Assembly: GCF_018070045.1 (NCBI RefSeq)
Contig: NZ_JAGPYK010000047.1
Location: 1-35,380, forward strand
From: Micromonospora sp. U21
GTDB lineage: Bacteria > Actinomycetota > Actinomycetes > Mycobacteriales > Micromonosporaceae
Length of the DNA: 35,380 bases
Direction: 5' to 3'
Shown: piece after piece, positions 1 to 7,781 of the stretch
Numbering within the stretch: the stretch's first letter is position 1
Layout of the letters: every line of letters starts with the position of its first letter
Translations under genes and position numbers: made by a program
Notes under the pieces: model-generated
Told to the model about the DNA's origin: nothing
The model's database searches: none
Seen by the model: only the letters and a program-made list of their open reading frames with translations

Positions 1-1
1 G

Positions 2-97
2 GCCAGCTCCGAAGCCATGATCCACATCGCGATGATCGACAACATCAGCCGCCGCATAACGGGCGAAACCACACCTACCTGGCGAGGCACCTACTAG
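2..97 (+). CDS. C-terminal end of an unidentified protein (partial)
   Basis: An open frame enters from the left edge and ends at TAG 95-97, giving 31 residues that finish TWRGTY. Most third positions are G or C at the left side, as in the real genes here. It ends 19 bases before the conservon gene and runs in the same direction, so it may be the preceding conservon member. However, the residues do not look like the usual end of a DUF742 or roadblock protein, and no family can be named. It could also be chance reading frame. Confidence 0.3.
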   Translation, partial: ASSEAMIHIAMIDNISRRITGETTPTWRGTY

Positions 98-116
98 TAG
101 ATCAAGAACAAATCGA

Positions 117-722
117 ATGCCCTCTGACATGTCGCACCGCCCGCCGAACCCGAGTGGGCGCGTGACGTCGGCGAAGATCGTTATCGCCGGTGGATTCGGC
201 GTCGGTAAAACGACGCTGGTCGGCTCGGTCTCGGAGATCACGCCGCTGACCACCGAGGCCATCATGACCTCCGCTGGCGTGGGCGTCGACGACACCCGGC
301 AGGTGCCGGGCAAGACGACGACCACGGTGGCCATGGACTTCGGCCGGATCTCGATCGACCGTGACCTGATCCTGTACCTGTTCGGTACGCCGGGTCAGAC
401 CCGATTCTGGTTCATGTGGGACGAACTGGTTCGGGGCGCCATCGGTGCGGTCGTGCTGGTGGACACTCGCCGGCTGGCCGACTGCTTCGCGGCGATCGAC
501 TTCTTCGAGCACCGGCGGCTGCCGTACCTGGTGGCCATCAACTGCTTCGACGGGATGCAGTACCACGACCCGCAGGACGTTCGGGACGCGTTGGCGATCT
601 CGAGCGACGTGCCGGTGGTGGCCTGCGACGCCCGCAACCGGGAGTCGACGAAGCACGTGCTGATCTCGCTGGTCGAGTACGTGCTCACCATGCGGCGTAC
701 GCGCGCCGTCGCCCCGGCCTGA
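117..722 (+). CDS. Conservon ATP/GTP-binding protein (CvnD-like small GTPase)
   Basis: This is a 201-residue P-loop protein of the actinobacterial conservon type. Conservons encode a sensor kinase (CvnA), a roadblock protein (CvnB), a DUF742 protein (CvnC) and this Ras-like GTPase (CvnD), which act together at the membrane. The Walker A loop GGFGVGKTT lies near residues 23-31. The family signature SVSEITPLTTEA follows directly, and FGTPGQTRFWFMWDE near residues 87-101 corresponds to switch II (DxxG replaced by GTPG). NCFDG near residue 142 is the base-recognition region. ATG 117 is used here; ATG 129 is also possible, since neither has a strong Shine-Dalgarno. A long hairpin follows the stop, so this is probably the last gene of its operon. 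The other conservon genes lie outside the window to the left. Confidence 0.93.
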   Translation: MPSDMSHRPPNPSGRVTSAKIVIAGGFGVGKTTLVGSVSEITPLTTEAIMTSAGVGVDDTRQVPGKTTTTVAMDFGRISIDRDLILYLFGTPGQTRFWFMWDELVRGAIGAVVLVDTRRLADCFAAIDFFEHRRLPYLVAINCFDGMQYHDPQDVRDALAISSDVPVVACDARNRESTKHVLISLVEYVLTMRRTRAVAPA

Positions 723-733
723 CCGGGCGATCC

Positions 734-767
734 GCGCCCGGTGGTGGCTCCGGCCGCCACCGGGCGC
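734..767 (+). terminator. Hairpin terminator after the conservon gene
   Basis: A 15-bp stem (734-748 with 753-767, one G-T pair) closes on the loop TCCG, 12 bases after the stop codon at 722. There is no T-tract, which is common for terminators in high-GC actinobacteria. Confidence 0.7.
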
Positions 768-1108
768 TGAGTGCTGTCCGGGTCCGCCACTGTGGGCACC
801 CTGCGGCTCGCGCACCGGTGCGACGTCCGGGAGGAGCGGGCACGGGCGCCCTCGTTGAGCGGTGGACACGACCCGGCCAGCCTCTCGGTGGCCTGGCGCT
901 GCCGGTCAGTCCGCAGCGGGACGGCCGGCGTCGGCCCGCACCTCGAAAACGCTCAGCGCGCCCCTCAACGGCCCCGTACGCCGACGTCGGCGTGCAGCCC
1001 CTGTCACGGGCACCCGCACCACCCGGCGAGCCGCTGTGCGGCGATCAGGCGGGCCGGCCGGGAGCCACAACGCTGCGCCACCGGAACGACCCGCCATCGC
1101 CGTCCCGG
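768..1108. other. Gap without a recognisable gene
   Basis: About 340 bases between the ends of two converging transcription units. Open frames on both strands are present, but they have no family motif and no ribosome site. I see no repeat, promoter or RNA gene here. Confidence 0.5.
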
Positions 1109-1141
1109 CCCGGGTGCCGCCGATCAGGGCGTGCACCCGGG
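1109..1141 (-). terminator. Hairpin terminator of the IS110/conservon chimera operon
   Basis: The arms CCCGGGTGC (1109-1117) and GCACCCGGG (1133-1141) pair perfectly. CGCC and GGCG (1118-1121, 1128-1131) extend the stem with a one-base bulge. It lies 24 bases past the stop codon of the minus-strand gene ending at 1165. Confidence 0.6.
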
Positions 1142-1164
1142 GTAGGAGGCCGGTCGGCCGTTGG

Positions 1165-3537
1165 TCAGGACTGGTAGCCGGCGGAGCGGTACTCGTATTC
1201 CCGGTCGTCGTCGCGGTCCCCGTGGTCACGGCTGAAGTCCCAGCCGCCAGCGGCCTCGCGACCCGGCCGGCCGCCCACCGCGAACCCGCCGATCTCCTGC
1301 CCCCGACGCCAGCCACGGAAGTAGCCGGTGGTGTTCTCCGCGAGGCTCGCCGCATCACGCACTATCCGCAACGGACGCTCCTCGCGCAACGGGGAACCTG
1401 GGACCAGGTTGGCCTGCGGCACGCGCTTCGGCAGACCGGCCGTCGTCTCGGCACCCACCGCGGGACGGGCTGCCTGCTCGGCTGCCTGCCACCCGGTGTC
1501 GGCCGTGGTCGACCACTCCAGGTCGGACTCCTCGGTCTGCCCGACGAACCAGGCCGACTTGGCCTGCGCGAAGATCAGCAGGTCCCCGTCGCCCTCGTCC
1601 GCCACCGGCGGCGGCCGGTGCTCGACCGGGGGCGACGGCCGGTGCTCGACGGGACGTTCCACGCGGGGCGCCGGACGGCCGTTGCGCGCGGCCTGTTCCC
1701 GATCGACCAGCCGCAACGGCGGCGTCTCGAGACGCGGGTCGGTGGGCGGGTTGAGACTGCCCTCGCGCAGCGCCCGGTCGGCCAGCGGCGGCGGCTCCAC
1801 CAGCCGCAGCATGGGTGGCTCCTGCGGCAGGTCGTCCGCCAGCCAGGGTGGAGTGACGCGCCCGTCGGCGCGGCCCGGGTCGGTCGGGGCGTCGATGCCA
1901 CGGCCGCCGCCGTACGAGTAGGCGGCCGGGTTGTTCGGCGAGCTGTCGGCCGGGTCCTCCGGGTTGTTGACCAGCGGCCAGTTGGCCCGGGAGCCCGGCG
2001 GTGCCGACTCCTGGCCCGGCCGGGGAATGGGCACCGGGATGCTGAGGTCGGTGGCGCTGAACCCGCCGGTGGGAGTCTCGTCGACCGGGCGTTGCTGGTG
2101 GCTCGGCCGGGGCTCGCCGTTGGTCTTGGGACGGGGCGGGATGACCGTGCGCTGCCGCTCGGCCCGCGCGTTGTTGATCGCCGCGGTGGTCAGCGTCGGC
2201 CGGAACGGCTCGCCCGCCTCCGCCGGTGGCACCGCGCCGCGCTGCGCTGGCGCGATCGGGGTGATCCCGGGTGGCGGGGGCGGTGGCGAGGAGACCGGCC
2301 GGTTGGTCGGGCCGTCGATGCGGCTCGGGAGAGGCTCGCCGCGCCCCGGCGGGGCGGACACCGGCGGGCCGACGACCGCTGCGGGGGCGACCGGAGCGGG
2401 TGCGACCGGCGGCGGGGTGATCGGAGCCGGGGCGACCGGCGGTGGCCCGAGCGGGCGCGGCGACGCGAGCGGGGCACCGCCCGGGGCCGGTTCGGGGCGA
2501 CTGCGCCGGCCTCCGGTGGGTGCGGGCTCGGCGGCGGCCGGGGTCGGCCGGACCGCGCGCAGTCCGCTGCTGGTGTTGGACAGGCCGGCCAGCTCGCCGA
2601 CCGACTCGCCACGGCGGGCGGCGGCGCGGCGACCGGGCGCCGGCGCGGGCGTGGTGGCGCGGGCGCTGAGCGCGCTGACCAGCGCCTCGCATCCGGCGTC
2701 GCAGGCCCGCACGGAGGCGACCGCCTGCCGGACCGTCTCGGCCACCGCGGAGGTGAGCGCCCGGTTCACCGCGGCGCGGCGGGGCGTCTCGGAGATGGCG
2801 ACCCGCAACGCGGTGACGGCCTCGTTGATCTCTTCGGCGTCGGCCACGCCGTCCGCGGCGAGGTGCGCGGCGATGGCGTCCGCCGCCACCGAGACCTCGC
2901 GACCCCGGGCCACGGTGCCGCCCAGCATGCCCGGTTCGGGCAGCGCGTCCAGCACCGCCAGCGAGACCGGCTCGGCCGGGTCCGGGTACGCGCGCAGCGC
3001 CGCCGGGTAGAGCTCGCGCAGCACCTCGCGCAGCGCCACGGCGGCGGAGTGCCGCCCGCTGGCCAGCGCGGCGTGCGCGGAGAGCACCTGCTTGTAGCCG
3101 GCGAGATCCCGGGGCGCCGGCAGGGTGACCGCGGAGAGCGCGCCAGCCTGCAACGCGCGGGCCAGACCGACTGCCCGCCGTTCTGCTGGCGGCGACTGCA
3201 TCTCCTCCAGGGAGTCGTCGTCGGCGAACCGCTCGGCGAAGTCGTCCACCGAGTCGTCGTCCGCGATCGCCAGCGGCCGACCCGCCGCGCTCAGCAGCGA
3301 GGTGACCGTGTGGTCGTCGCTGTCGGCGGCGATGGCCGCACCGCTCGGCCCGCCCGACCGCTCCACGAGCAGCGCGACGAGCTGGGCGTAGCCAGCCGCG
3401 TCGTCGCCGATCTCGCAGACATGCAGCAGACGGCCTGCGTCGTCGACCACAGCGGACGTCAGCGTCGAACCGGCCGAGGCCGGTCGGTCAGCCGGATCCG
3501 CCGAGGCCAGACCGCAGTACACGCGCACGAGCGCCAC
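1165..3537 (-). CDS. Degenerate IS110-transposase-like protein with conservon-kinase-like tail
   Basis: A 790-residue protein with three parts. Residues 1-290 follow the layout of an IS110-family DEDD transposase N-domain: a first strand at VYCGLAS, a strand-helix repeat to about 90, then a helical region (about 142-202) with REVLRELYPAALRAYPD and LDALPEPGM, typical of IS110 proteins. The acidic residues expected in GxD, (V/I)E(A/T) and DxxD are absent (Ala11, Ala70 and no DxxD near 118-124), and the C-terminal Transposase_20 domain is missing. Residues 291-645 are proline/alanine-rich and probably disordered. Residues 646-750 (SAWF, DTGWQAAEQAA, AGLPKRVPQANLVPG, FRGWRRGQ) resemble the tail of conservon nitrate/nitrite-type sensor kinases. 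The GTG start has the strong ribosome site GGGAGGAGG 9 bases upstream. No terminal repeats flank it. The role is unknown; recruitment into conservon signalling is inference. Confidence 0.75.
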   Translation of the reverse strand: MALVRVYCGLASADPADRPASAGSTLTSAVVDDAGRLLHVCEIGDDAAGYAQLVALLVERSGGPSGAAIAADSDDHTVTSLLSAAGRPLAIADDDSVDDFAERFADDDSLEEMQSPPAERRAVGLARALQAGALSAVTLPAPRDLAGYKQVLSAHAALASGRHSAAVALREVLRELYPAALRAYPDPAEPVSLAVLDALPEPGMLGGTVARGREVSVAADAIAAHLAADGVADAEEINEAVTALRVAISETPRRAAVNRALTSAVAETVRQAVASVRACDAGCEALVSALSARATTPAPAPGRRAAARRGESVGELAGLSNTSSGLRAVRPTPAAAEPAPTGGRRSRPEPAPGGAPLASPRPLGPPPVAPAPITPPPVAPAPVAPAAVVGPPVSAPPGRGEPLPSRIDGPTNRPVSSPPPPPPGITPIAPAQRGAVPPAEAGEPFRPTLTTAAINNARAERQRTVIPPRPKTNGEPRPSHQQRPVDETPTGGFSATDLSIPVPIPRPGQESAPPGSRANWPLVNNPEDPADSSPNNPAAYSYGGGRGIDAPTDPGRADGRVTPPWLADDLPQEPPMLRLVEPPPLADRALREGSLNPPTDPRLETPPLRLVDREQAARNGRPAPRVERPVEHRPSPPVEHRPPPVADEGDGDLLIFAQAKSAWFVGQTEESDLEWSTTADTGWQAAEQAARPAVGAETTAGLPKRVPQANLVPGSPLREERPLRIVRDAASLAENTTGYFRGWRRGQEIGGFAVGGRPGREAAGGWDFSRDHGDRDDDREYEYRSAGYQS

Positions 3538-3600
3538 GGCGTCGTCCTCCTCCCGGGACAGGTCTTTCCTCTGCCAGCAACTGATGCTCCCCGGTACGGG

Positions 3601-4533
3601 TCAGTCGCGCCAGTCCACGACCGCAGAGATCTTGCCGACAATGGTGCGCCAACCCAAACTTGCGGTTTGTGCCCCGATTTTCTTCAGCCGCCGCCGACCC
3701 ATGAAGCCGCCGATCCCGCCGTTGGCGGTCGCCCGCAGCGCCTCGTCCAGGTCGTCGAGGCTGGAGCCGGAGGAGAGCATGTCCAGCACCGCAGGCAGCC
3801 GCAACCCGTACGACAGGTCACGTGCGGCCTCGCCGGCCTTGATCAGCAGGGTCGAGTCCCAGGTGTCGTGCCCGCCGCGCAGGTTCTCCACGACGAGGTC
3901 GAGCTCGTAGGTGTCCTCGTCGAGCGGCGCGATGTCGTCCGGCTCCACCCGTTCGGACAATTCATTCCAGCTGTCCAGTTGGGACAGATCATTTGGCGCA
4001 CCGGAGCGGATGAAACTGACCAACGACTCGGGGGTCTTGAACAGCAGCAGCTTGCCCCGGTGGCTGAGGAAGACCGGCACCTCCTCGTCGTCCGCCTTGT
4101 CGGTGGCGTTTTCGTCGTCCGCCTCGTCGGCGGCAGTGGCCCTGTCGCGGCGACGGCGCGACGCCGCATCCTCGTCGCTCTCGGCGAACTCCTCGGCCAG
4201 CTCCTTGTCGAGGATGACGACGGTCTCGTCGTCCTCCTCCTCCTCGATCACCTGACGGCGGGCGAGGAACGGGTCGTCCTGGTCGCGCTCGGTCACGTCG
4301 GTCGGGGTCAGCGCCCTGGCCGGCCGGTACGCCCGCAGCGTGAAACCAGCGCCGGCAGGCAGCGCGATCTCCACCGGGTCGATTCGCAGCTCGTCCCAGA
4401 GCGACCGGTCGACCGACGTCGACGCGCGGCCCGTCTCCTCGGCCTCGTCGGCCTGATCTGGCTCGGCCGGGCCGGTGCTGGCGTCGAGCTCGGGCTCGTC
4501 GGCGTCGGGCCGTTGGGGCGACTGGCGGGCCAC
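3601..4533 (-). CDS. Conserved actinobacterial hypothetical protein, acidic
   Basis: I do not recognise a characterised family. Related actinobacterial proteins are sometimes labelled primosomal protein, without evidence that I know of. The protein is about 310 residues. The first third is acidic and low-complexity (runs of Asp/Glu around IEEEEDDE). The conserved parts appear to be SLWDELRIDPVEIALP, FLSHRGKLLLFKTPESL and a C-terminal half ending GGFMGRRRLKKIG. The frame is open back to ATG 4680, but I choose GTG 4533: it has GGAGGT four bases upstream, and a TAGGGT promoter hexamer at 4602-4607 would lie inside the longer version. The IS110/conservon chimera follows 63 bases downstream on the same strand, so the two probably form an operon. 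Confidence 0.8.
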   Translation of the reverse strand: MARQSPQRPDADEPELDASTGPAEPDQADEAEETGRASTSVDRSLWDELRIDPVEIALPAGAGFTLRAYRPARALTPTDVTERDQDDPFLARRQVIEEEEDDETVVILDKELAEEFAESDEDAASRRRRDRATAADEADDENATDKADDEEVPVFLSHRGKLLLFKTPESLVSFIRSGAPNDLSQLDSWNELSERVEPDDIAPLDEDTYELDLVVENLRGGHDTWDSTLLIKAGEAARDLSYGLRLPAVLDMLSSGSSLDDLDEALRATANGGIGGFMGRRRLKKIGAQTASLGWRTIVGKISAVVDWRD

Positions 4534-4601
4534 GCTGACCTCCGTGTGCTTCGGGTTGCCCACCCGCCGGCGTCTCGGACGGCGAGTGACTCTGGGCACA
4601 T

Positions 4602-4607
4602 ACCCTA
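4602..4607 (-). promoter_or_regulatory. -10 hexamer TAGGGT for the gene at 3601-4533
   Basis: TAGGGT on the minus strand lies about 69 bases before the chosen GTG start. The same hexamer occurs in the cydA promoter. No convincing -35 box was seen. Confidence 0.5.
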
Positions 4608-4711
4608 GTCGGCGGTCCTGGGCGGCCGGTGCCCGCACCCCGGTGGCCGGGTGGCGCACGGGGTCGGGCCTGCGGGTCATCGGGGGTGGTCGCCGGTGGC
4701 GTACCGGCGAT

Positions 4712-4733
4712 TTGACAAGTAGCGTAGCTACGC
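4712..4733 (+). promoter_or_regulatory. padR promoter and palindromic operator
   Basis: TTGACA (4712-4717) is followed by TAGCGT (4720-4725), which ends 8 bases before the ATG and predicts a leaderless transcript. The perfect 12-base palindrome GCGTAGCTACGC (4722-4733) overlaps the hexamer and touches the start codon. This is a natural place for PadR to bind and repress its own gene; that role is inferred from position. Confidence 0.55.
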
Positions 4734-5075
4734 ATGAAGGCCCAGGAGTTGCACGGCCATCTCGACGCGCTGCTGCTCGCCGTGCTCGAACAGGGCGCGC
4801 TGCACGGGTACGCCATCATCGAGGCGCTGCGGGCGCGCAGCGACGGCAGCCTCGACCTGCCCACCGGCACCATCTATCCGGCGCTGCGCCGGCTCGAACG
4901 CGCCGGGCACGTGGCGAGCACCTGGAGCACGGTCAACGGCCGGGAACGGCGGACGTACCAGCTCACCGACTCCGGTCGGCGGGCGCTTGCCGGGGAGCGC
5001 GCGGGTTGGCACGAGTTCCGCGTGACGGTCGGCCGGTTCCTCGACCCCGGCAGCCCACCCAGCACCCCGGCCTGA
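4734..5075 (+). CDS. PadR-family transcriptional regulator
   Basis: A 113-residue winged-helix repressor of the short PadR type (subfamily 1). The N-terminal domain carries the family pattern: LDALLLAVLEQGALHGYAIIEAL, then TGTIYPALRRLERAGHV as recognition helix and wing approach, and GRERRTYQLTDSGRRAL as the wing. Only a short C-terminal helix for dimerisation follows. PadR proteins usually control a neighbouring membrane-protein gene; here the convergent gene at 5188-5862 carries the HAAS (permease prefix) domain that commonly accompanies PadR. No Shine-Dalgarno is seen, and the start sits 8 bases after a promoter hexamer that overlaps a palindrome, suggesting a leaderless, self-repressed gene. 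The ligand is unknown. Confidence 0.92.
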   Translation: MKAQELHGHLDALLLAVLEQGALHGYAIIEALRARSDGSLDLPTGTIYPALRRLERAGHVASTWSTVNGRERRTYQLTDSGRRALAGERAGWHEFRVTVGRFLDPGSPPSTPA

Positions 5076-5187
5076 GCCGCTCGGCGGCCGTGGCCACTCG
5101 GACCGGGTACGCCCACCGGCCCGGCGTCACCACCGTCGGACGCCCAACCTCGCGCCGGCGGGCGGGTGTGCGGCGGGTCGCCGTGCT

Positions 5188-5862
5188 TCAGCGGGCGGCG
5201 GCCAGCAGCCAGCCGCGCGCCGCGCGGGCGAGCGAGAAGTAGGCGCCGCCGACCAGCACCGCGCCGATGATCATCGGCGGCCAGCTCAGCGCCGCGTCCC
5301 AGAGCCCGAGCGACCAGGCGAAGAGGGCGGTGCCGGCCAGCATGCCGAGGACCAGGATGCCGGTCAGGCCGGCGCCCACCGCGCGCTGAGCCATGGCCAG
5401 ACCCGGCCACGGGGACCGGGCGCTCGCCGCCACCACCAGCAGACCCGCCACCGCGAGCAGCAGCGCGCCGCCCCAGATCCAGTTGACCGAGGTGGAGAGC
5501 AGCAGGTAGACCGCCGGCGGGTGCGGGCCGTCGCTCCAGCTCGCCCCGCGCCAGGTCAGGTCGCCGGCCACCACCAGCACTCCGGCGACCGCCAGCATCC
5601 GCAGGGACAGCCCGCGCAGCGCAGCCACCGCCAGCTCGGCCTGCCAGGAGGGAAGCAGCTGCGCCGGCGAGCCGAACTCGGCCACCGCCCGCCGCTGCGC
5701 CTCGGTGGGCGGCACGCCGTCCTCGCGGTACGCGTCGACGGCGTCCAGCAGGCCGTGCCGGGCTTCGGTGAGCAGGTCGGACTTCAGTCGGGCCGGCCCC
5801 TGCAACCGGGCGGCAAGCTCCCGCAGGTGCTCCTCCACCAACACGTCCTCACAGCGCGGCAT
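5188..5862 (-). CDS. HAAS/permease-prefix-domain membrane protein
   Basis: A 224-residue protein whose first 75 residues form the HAAS (permease prefix 1) domain: VEEHLRELAARLQGP, LLTEARHGLLDAVDAYREDG, PPTEAQRRAVAEFGSPAQLLPSWQ. This domain is typically encoded beside PadR regulators. About four hydrophobic helices follow (LAVAGVLVVAGDL; WIWGGALLLAVAGLLVVA; AVGAGLTGILVLGMLAGTAL; PPMIIGAVLVGGAYFSLA), so it is an integral membrane protein. The frame stays open far upstream over cydC, but that part is out-of-frame shadow. ATG 5862 is chosen because the HAAS domain begins about ten residues later. CAGGGT at 5869-5874 (minus strand) lies six bases before the ATG and may be a weak leaderless promoter. 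The transport or signalling role is unknown. Confidence 0.83.
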   Translation of the reverse strand: MPRCEDVLVEEHLRELAARLQGPARLKSDLLTEARHGLLDAVDAYREDGVPPTEAQRRAVAEFGSPAQLLPSWQAELAVAALRGLSLRMLAVAGVLVVAGDLTWRGASWSDGPHPPAVYLLLSTSVNWIWGGALLLAVAGLLVVAASARSPWPGLAMAQRAVGAGLTGILVLGMLAGTALFAWSLGLWDAALSWPPMIIGAVLVGGAYFSLARAARGWLLAAAR

Positions 5863-5930
5863 GGCACCACCCTGCCACGGACGCCGGTGCGCCGACGTCC
5901 GGGAGAACCCTGGTCCGTCCCGGAGCCCGG

Positions 5931-7781
5931 TCAGGGGGTGAGAGCCAGGTACCCGCGTTCGGCCGCCGCCTGGAGCAGCCACTGGTCCCGGTACCAACCG
6001 GGGGCGGTGACCAGCTCGGCGTGCCGACCGCGCTGGATCACCCGGCCACCGTCGAGGACGACGATCTCGTCCAGCTCGGCCAGCCCGCTGAGCCGGTGGC
6101 TGATCAGCAGTACCGAGTGCCCGGCGGGGGTGGCGGCGAGGGCGGAGGCGAGCACGGCGTCCGCGGCGGTCGGATCCAGCCCCTCGGTGGGCTCGTCGAG
6201 CACCAGCACCGGCGGCGCGGCGAGCAGGGCCCGGGCGAGCGCGAGACGTTGTCGCTGGCCCCCGGAGAGCTGGCCGCCCTCCTCGCCGACCAGCGTGTCC
6301 CACCCTGCCGGCTGGGCGTGCACCCACTCCAGCAGGCCGGCGGCCGCGGTCGCCGCGATCAGTTCCTCCTCGCCGGCCCCGGCACGGCCGAGCAGCAGGT
6401 TCTCCCGCACCGTGGCATGGAAGACGTACGCCTCGGCGAGCAGCCCGCCGACCGCGCGGGGCAGCTCCTCCGCGGCGTACGCCGACAGGTCGCGACCGTC
6501 CAGCGTGACCCGACCGGACGCGGGCCGGACCGCGCCGGTCAGCACGGCGGCCAGCGTGCTCTTGCCGGCGCCGCTCGGGCCGACCACCGCGATCCGCCGC
6601 CCGGCGGGCAGGGCCAGGCTCACCCGGTCCAGCGCGGGCGCGGCACCGGCCCGGTACCGCACGGTCACCTCGTCGAAGCGCAGCTCGTGCGCGCCGCCTC
6701 GCTCCGGGCCACCGGTGCCGTTCGCGCTGGGGTCCACGGCGGCGCTCGGGGGAATCGGCTGGTCCGCGTCGAGCAGGGCGGCCACCCGGGCCAGGCCGGG
6801 CCGCAGCTGGGTCCACTGCCGGGCGGCCGAGACCAGGGCCAGCGCCACCTCGACGGCGGCCAGGGTGCCGACGGCCAGTACGCCGACCAGCACCCCCGGC
6901 ACGTCCGCGGCAAGGGCCGCCAGCACCACCGCGGCGGCGGTCAGCCCGGCGACCAGCACCCCGGCAGCGTCGACCGCGAACCCGGCGGCGGCCAGGCGGC
7001 GCTCCAGCCGGGCCAGTCGGCCGGCCCGCTGCTCGGCGGCGCGCAGGGCGGCGCCGGTGGCGCCGAACGCGGCCAGGTCGGCGGCGCCGTGGGTGAGGTC
7101 GATCGCGTCGGTGGCCAGCGCGCCGCGCAGGGGGGCCACCTCCGCCGCGTTGCGCCGGGTGACCGCGGTGGCCAGGGCAGGCAGCGCCACCCCGGCGATC
7201 AGCAGCCCGGCGGCGAGCGCACCGGCGGCCGGCAGCGAGATCAGCGCCGCCCCGGCCACCGCGAGCACCCCGACCAGTGCCGCCGCCGAGCCCGGCACCA
7301 GCACCCGCAGCAGGAGATCCTGCACCGCCTCGACGTCGGAGACCAGCCGGCTGAGCACGTCCCCGGAGCGGTGCGCGGCGGTGCGGCGGGCGGCGAGGGT
7401 GGCGAAGACCCGGGTCCGGACGTCGGTGATCATGCGAAGGACCGCGTCGTGCCCGGCTAGCCGTTCGGTGTAGCGGAACACGCCCCGGCTGATCGCCAAC
7501 GCCCGGACCGCGACGATCGCCACGGTGAGCCGGTCCAGCGGCGGCCGGCCGGCGGCGCTCATCAACAGCCAGGTCGCGGTGGCCATCAGAGCGAGCCCGG
7601 CGAACTCGGTGGCGGCGGCGAGCAGCCCCGCGCCCGCCAGCCGGCGCAGGTACGGCCGGGCCAGGCGCAGCACGGTGCGCTCGGCGGTCGTCCGCCCGGC
7701 CGGGGCCGCGTCGACCACCGGCTCCGGTGGCTCGTGCAGCGGGCCCGGCCCGCCGGCCGACGGCTCGGGTGCCGCGTTCAT
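5931..7781 (-). CDS. cydC: CydC, ABC transporter subunit for cytochrome bd assembly
   Basis: A 616-residue half-transporter with an N-terminal transmembrane domain (about 35-330) and an ATPase domain. With CydD it exports reductant (glutathione and cysteine in E. coli; the substrate in actinomycetes is uncertain) or haem-related cargo needed to mature cytochrome bd. Visible motifs are Walker A GPSGAGKST, signature LSGGQRQRLALARAL, Walker B PVLVLDEPTEGLD and the H-loop ISHRL. The Q-loop position reads LLAEAYVFHATVREN, so the usual glutamine is missing, which I believe is common in actinobacterial CydC. The start ATG overlaps the cydD stop (ATGA, 7778-7781), showing translational coupling. It is the last gene of cydABDC as transcribed. 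Confidence 0.93.
   Translation of the reverse strand: MNAAPEPSAGGPGPLHEPPEPVVDAAPAGRTTAERTVLRLARPYLRRLAGAGLLAAATEFAGLALMATATWLLMSAAGRPPLDRLTVAIVAVRALAISRGVFRYTERLAGHDAVLRMITDVRTRVFATLAARRTAAHRSGDVLSRLVSDVEAVQDLLLRVLVPGSAAALVGVLAVAGAALISLPAAGALAAGLLIAGVALPALATAVTRRNAAEVAPLRGALATDAIDLTHGAADLAAFGATGAALRAAEQRAGRLARLERRLAAAGFAVDAAGVLVAGLTAAAVVLAALAADVPGVLVGVLAVGTLAAVEVALALVSAARQWTQLRPGLARVAALLDADQPIPPSAAVDPSANGTGGPERGGAHELRFDEVTVRYRAGAAPALDRVSLALPAGRRIAVVGPSGAGKSTLAAVLTGAVRPASGRVTLDGRDLSAYAAEELPRAVGGLLAEAYVFHATVRENLLLGRAGAGEEELIAATAAAGLLEWVHAQPAGWDTLVGEEGGQLSGGQRQRLALARALLAAPPVLVLDEPTEGLDPTAADAVLASALAATPAGHSVLLISHRLSGLAELDEIVVLDGGRVIQRGRHAELVTAPGWYRDQWLLQAAAERGYLALTP

Noticed and set aside
1165..3537. 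A mobile IS110 element
   Set aside because: The catalytic acids and second transposase domain are missing. The protein has long extra domains and no flanking repeats or guide-RNA-like end was recognised.
862..4608. Open frame of 1248 codons on the plus strand
   Set aside because: It is antisense to the two minus-strand genes at 1165-4533. Its Arg/Gly/Pro-rich composition is typical of shadow frames in high-GC DNA, and it shows no family motif.
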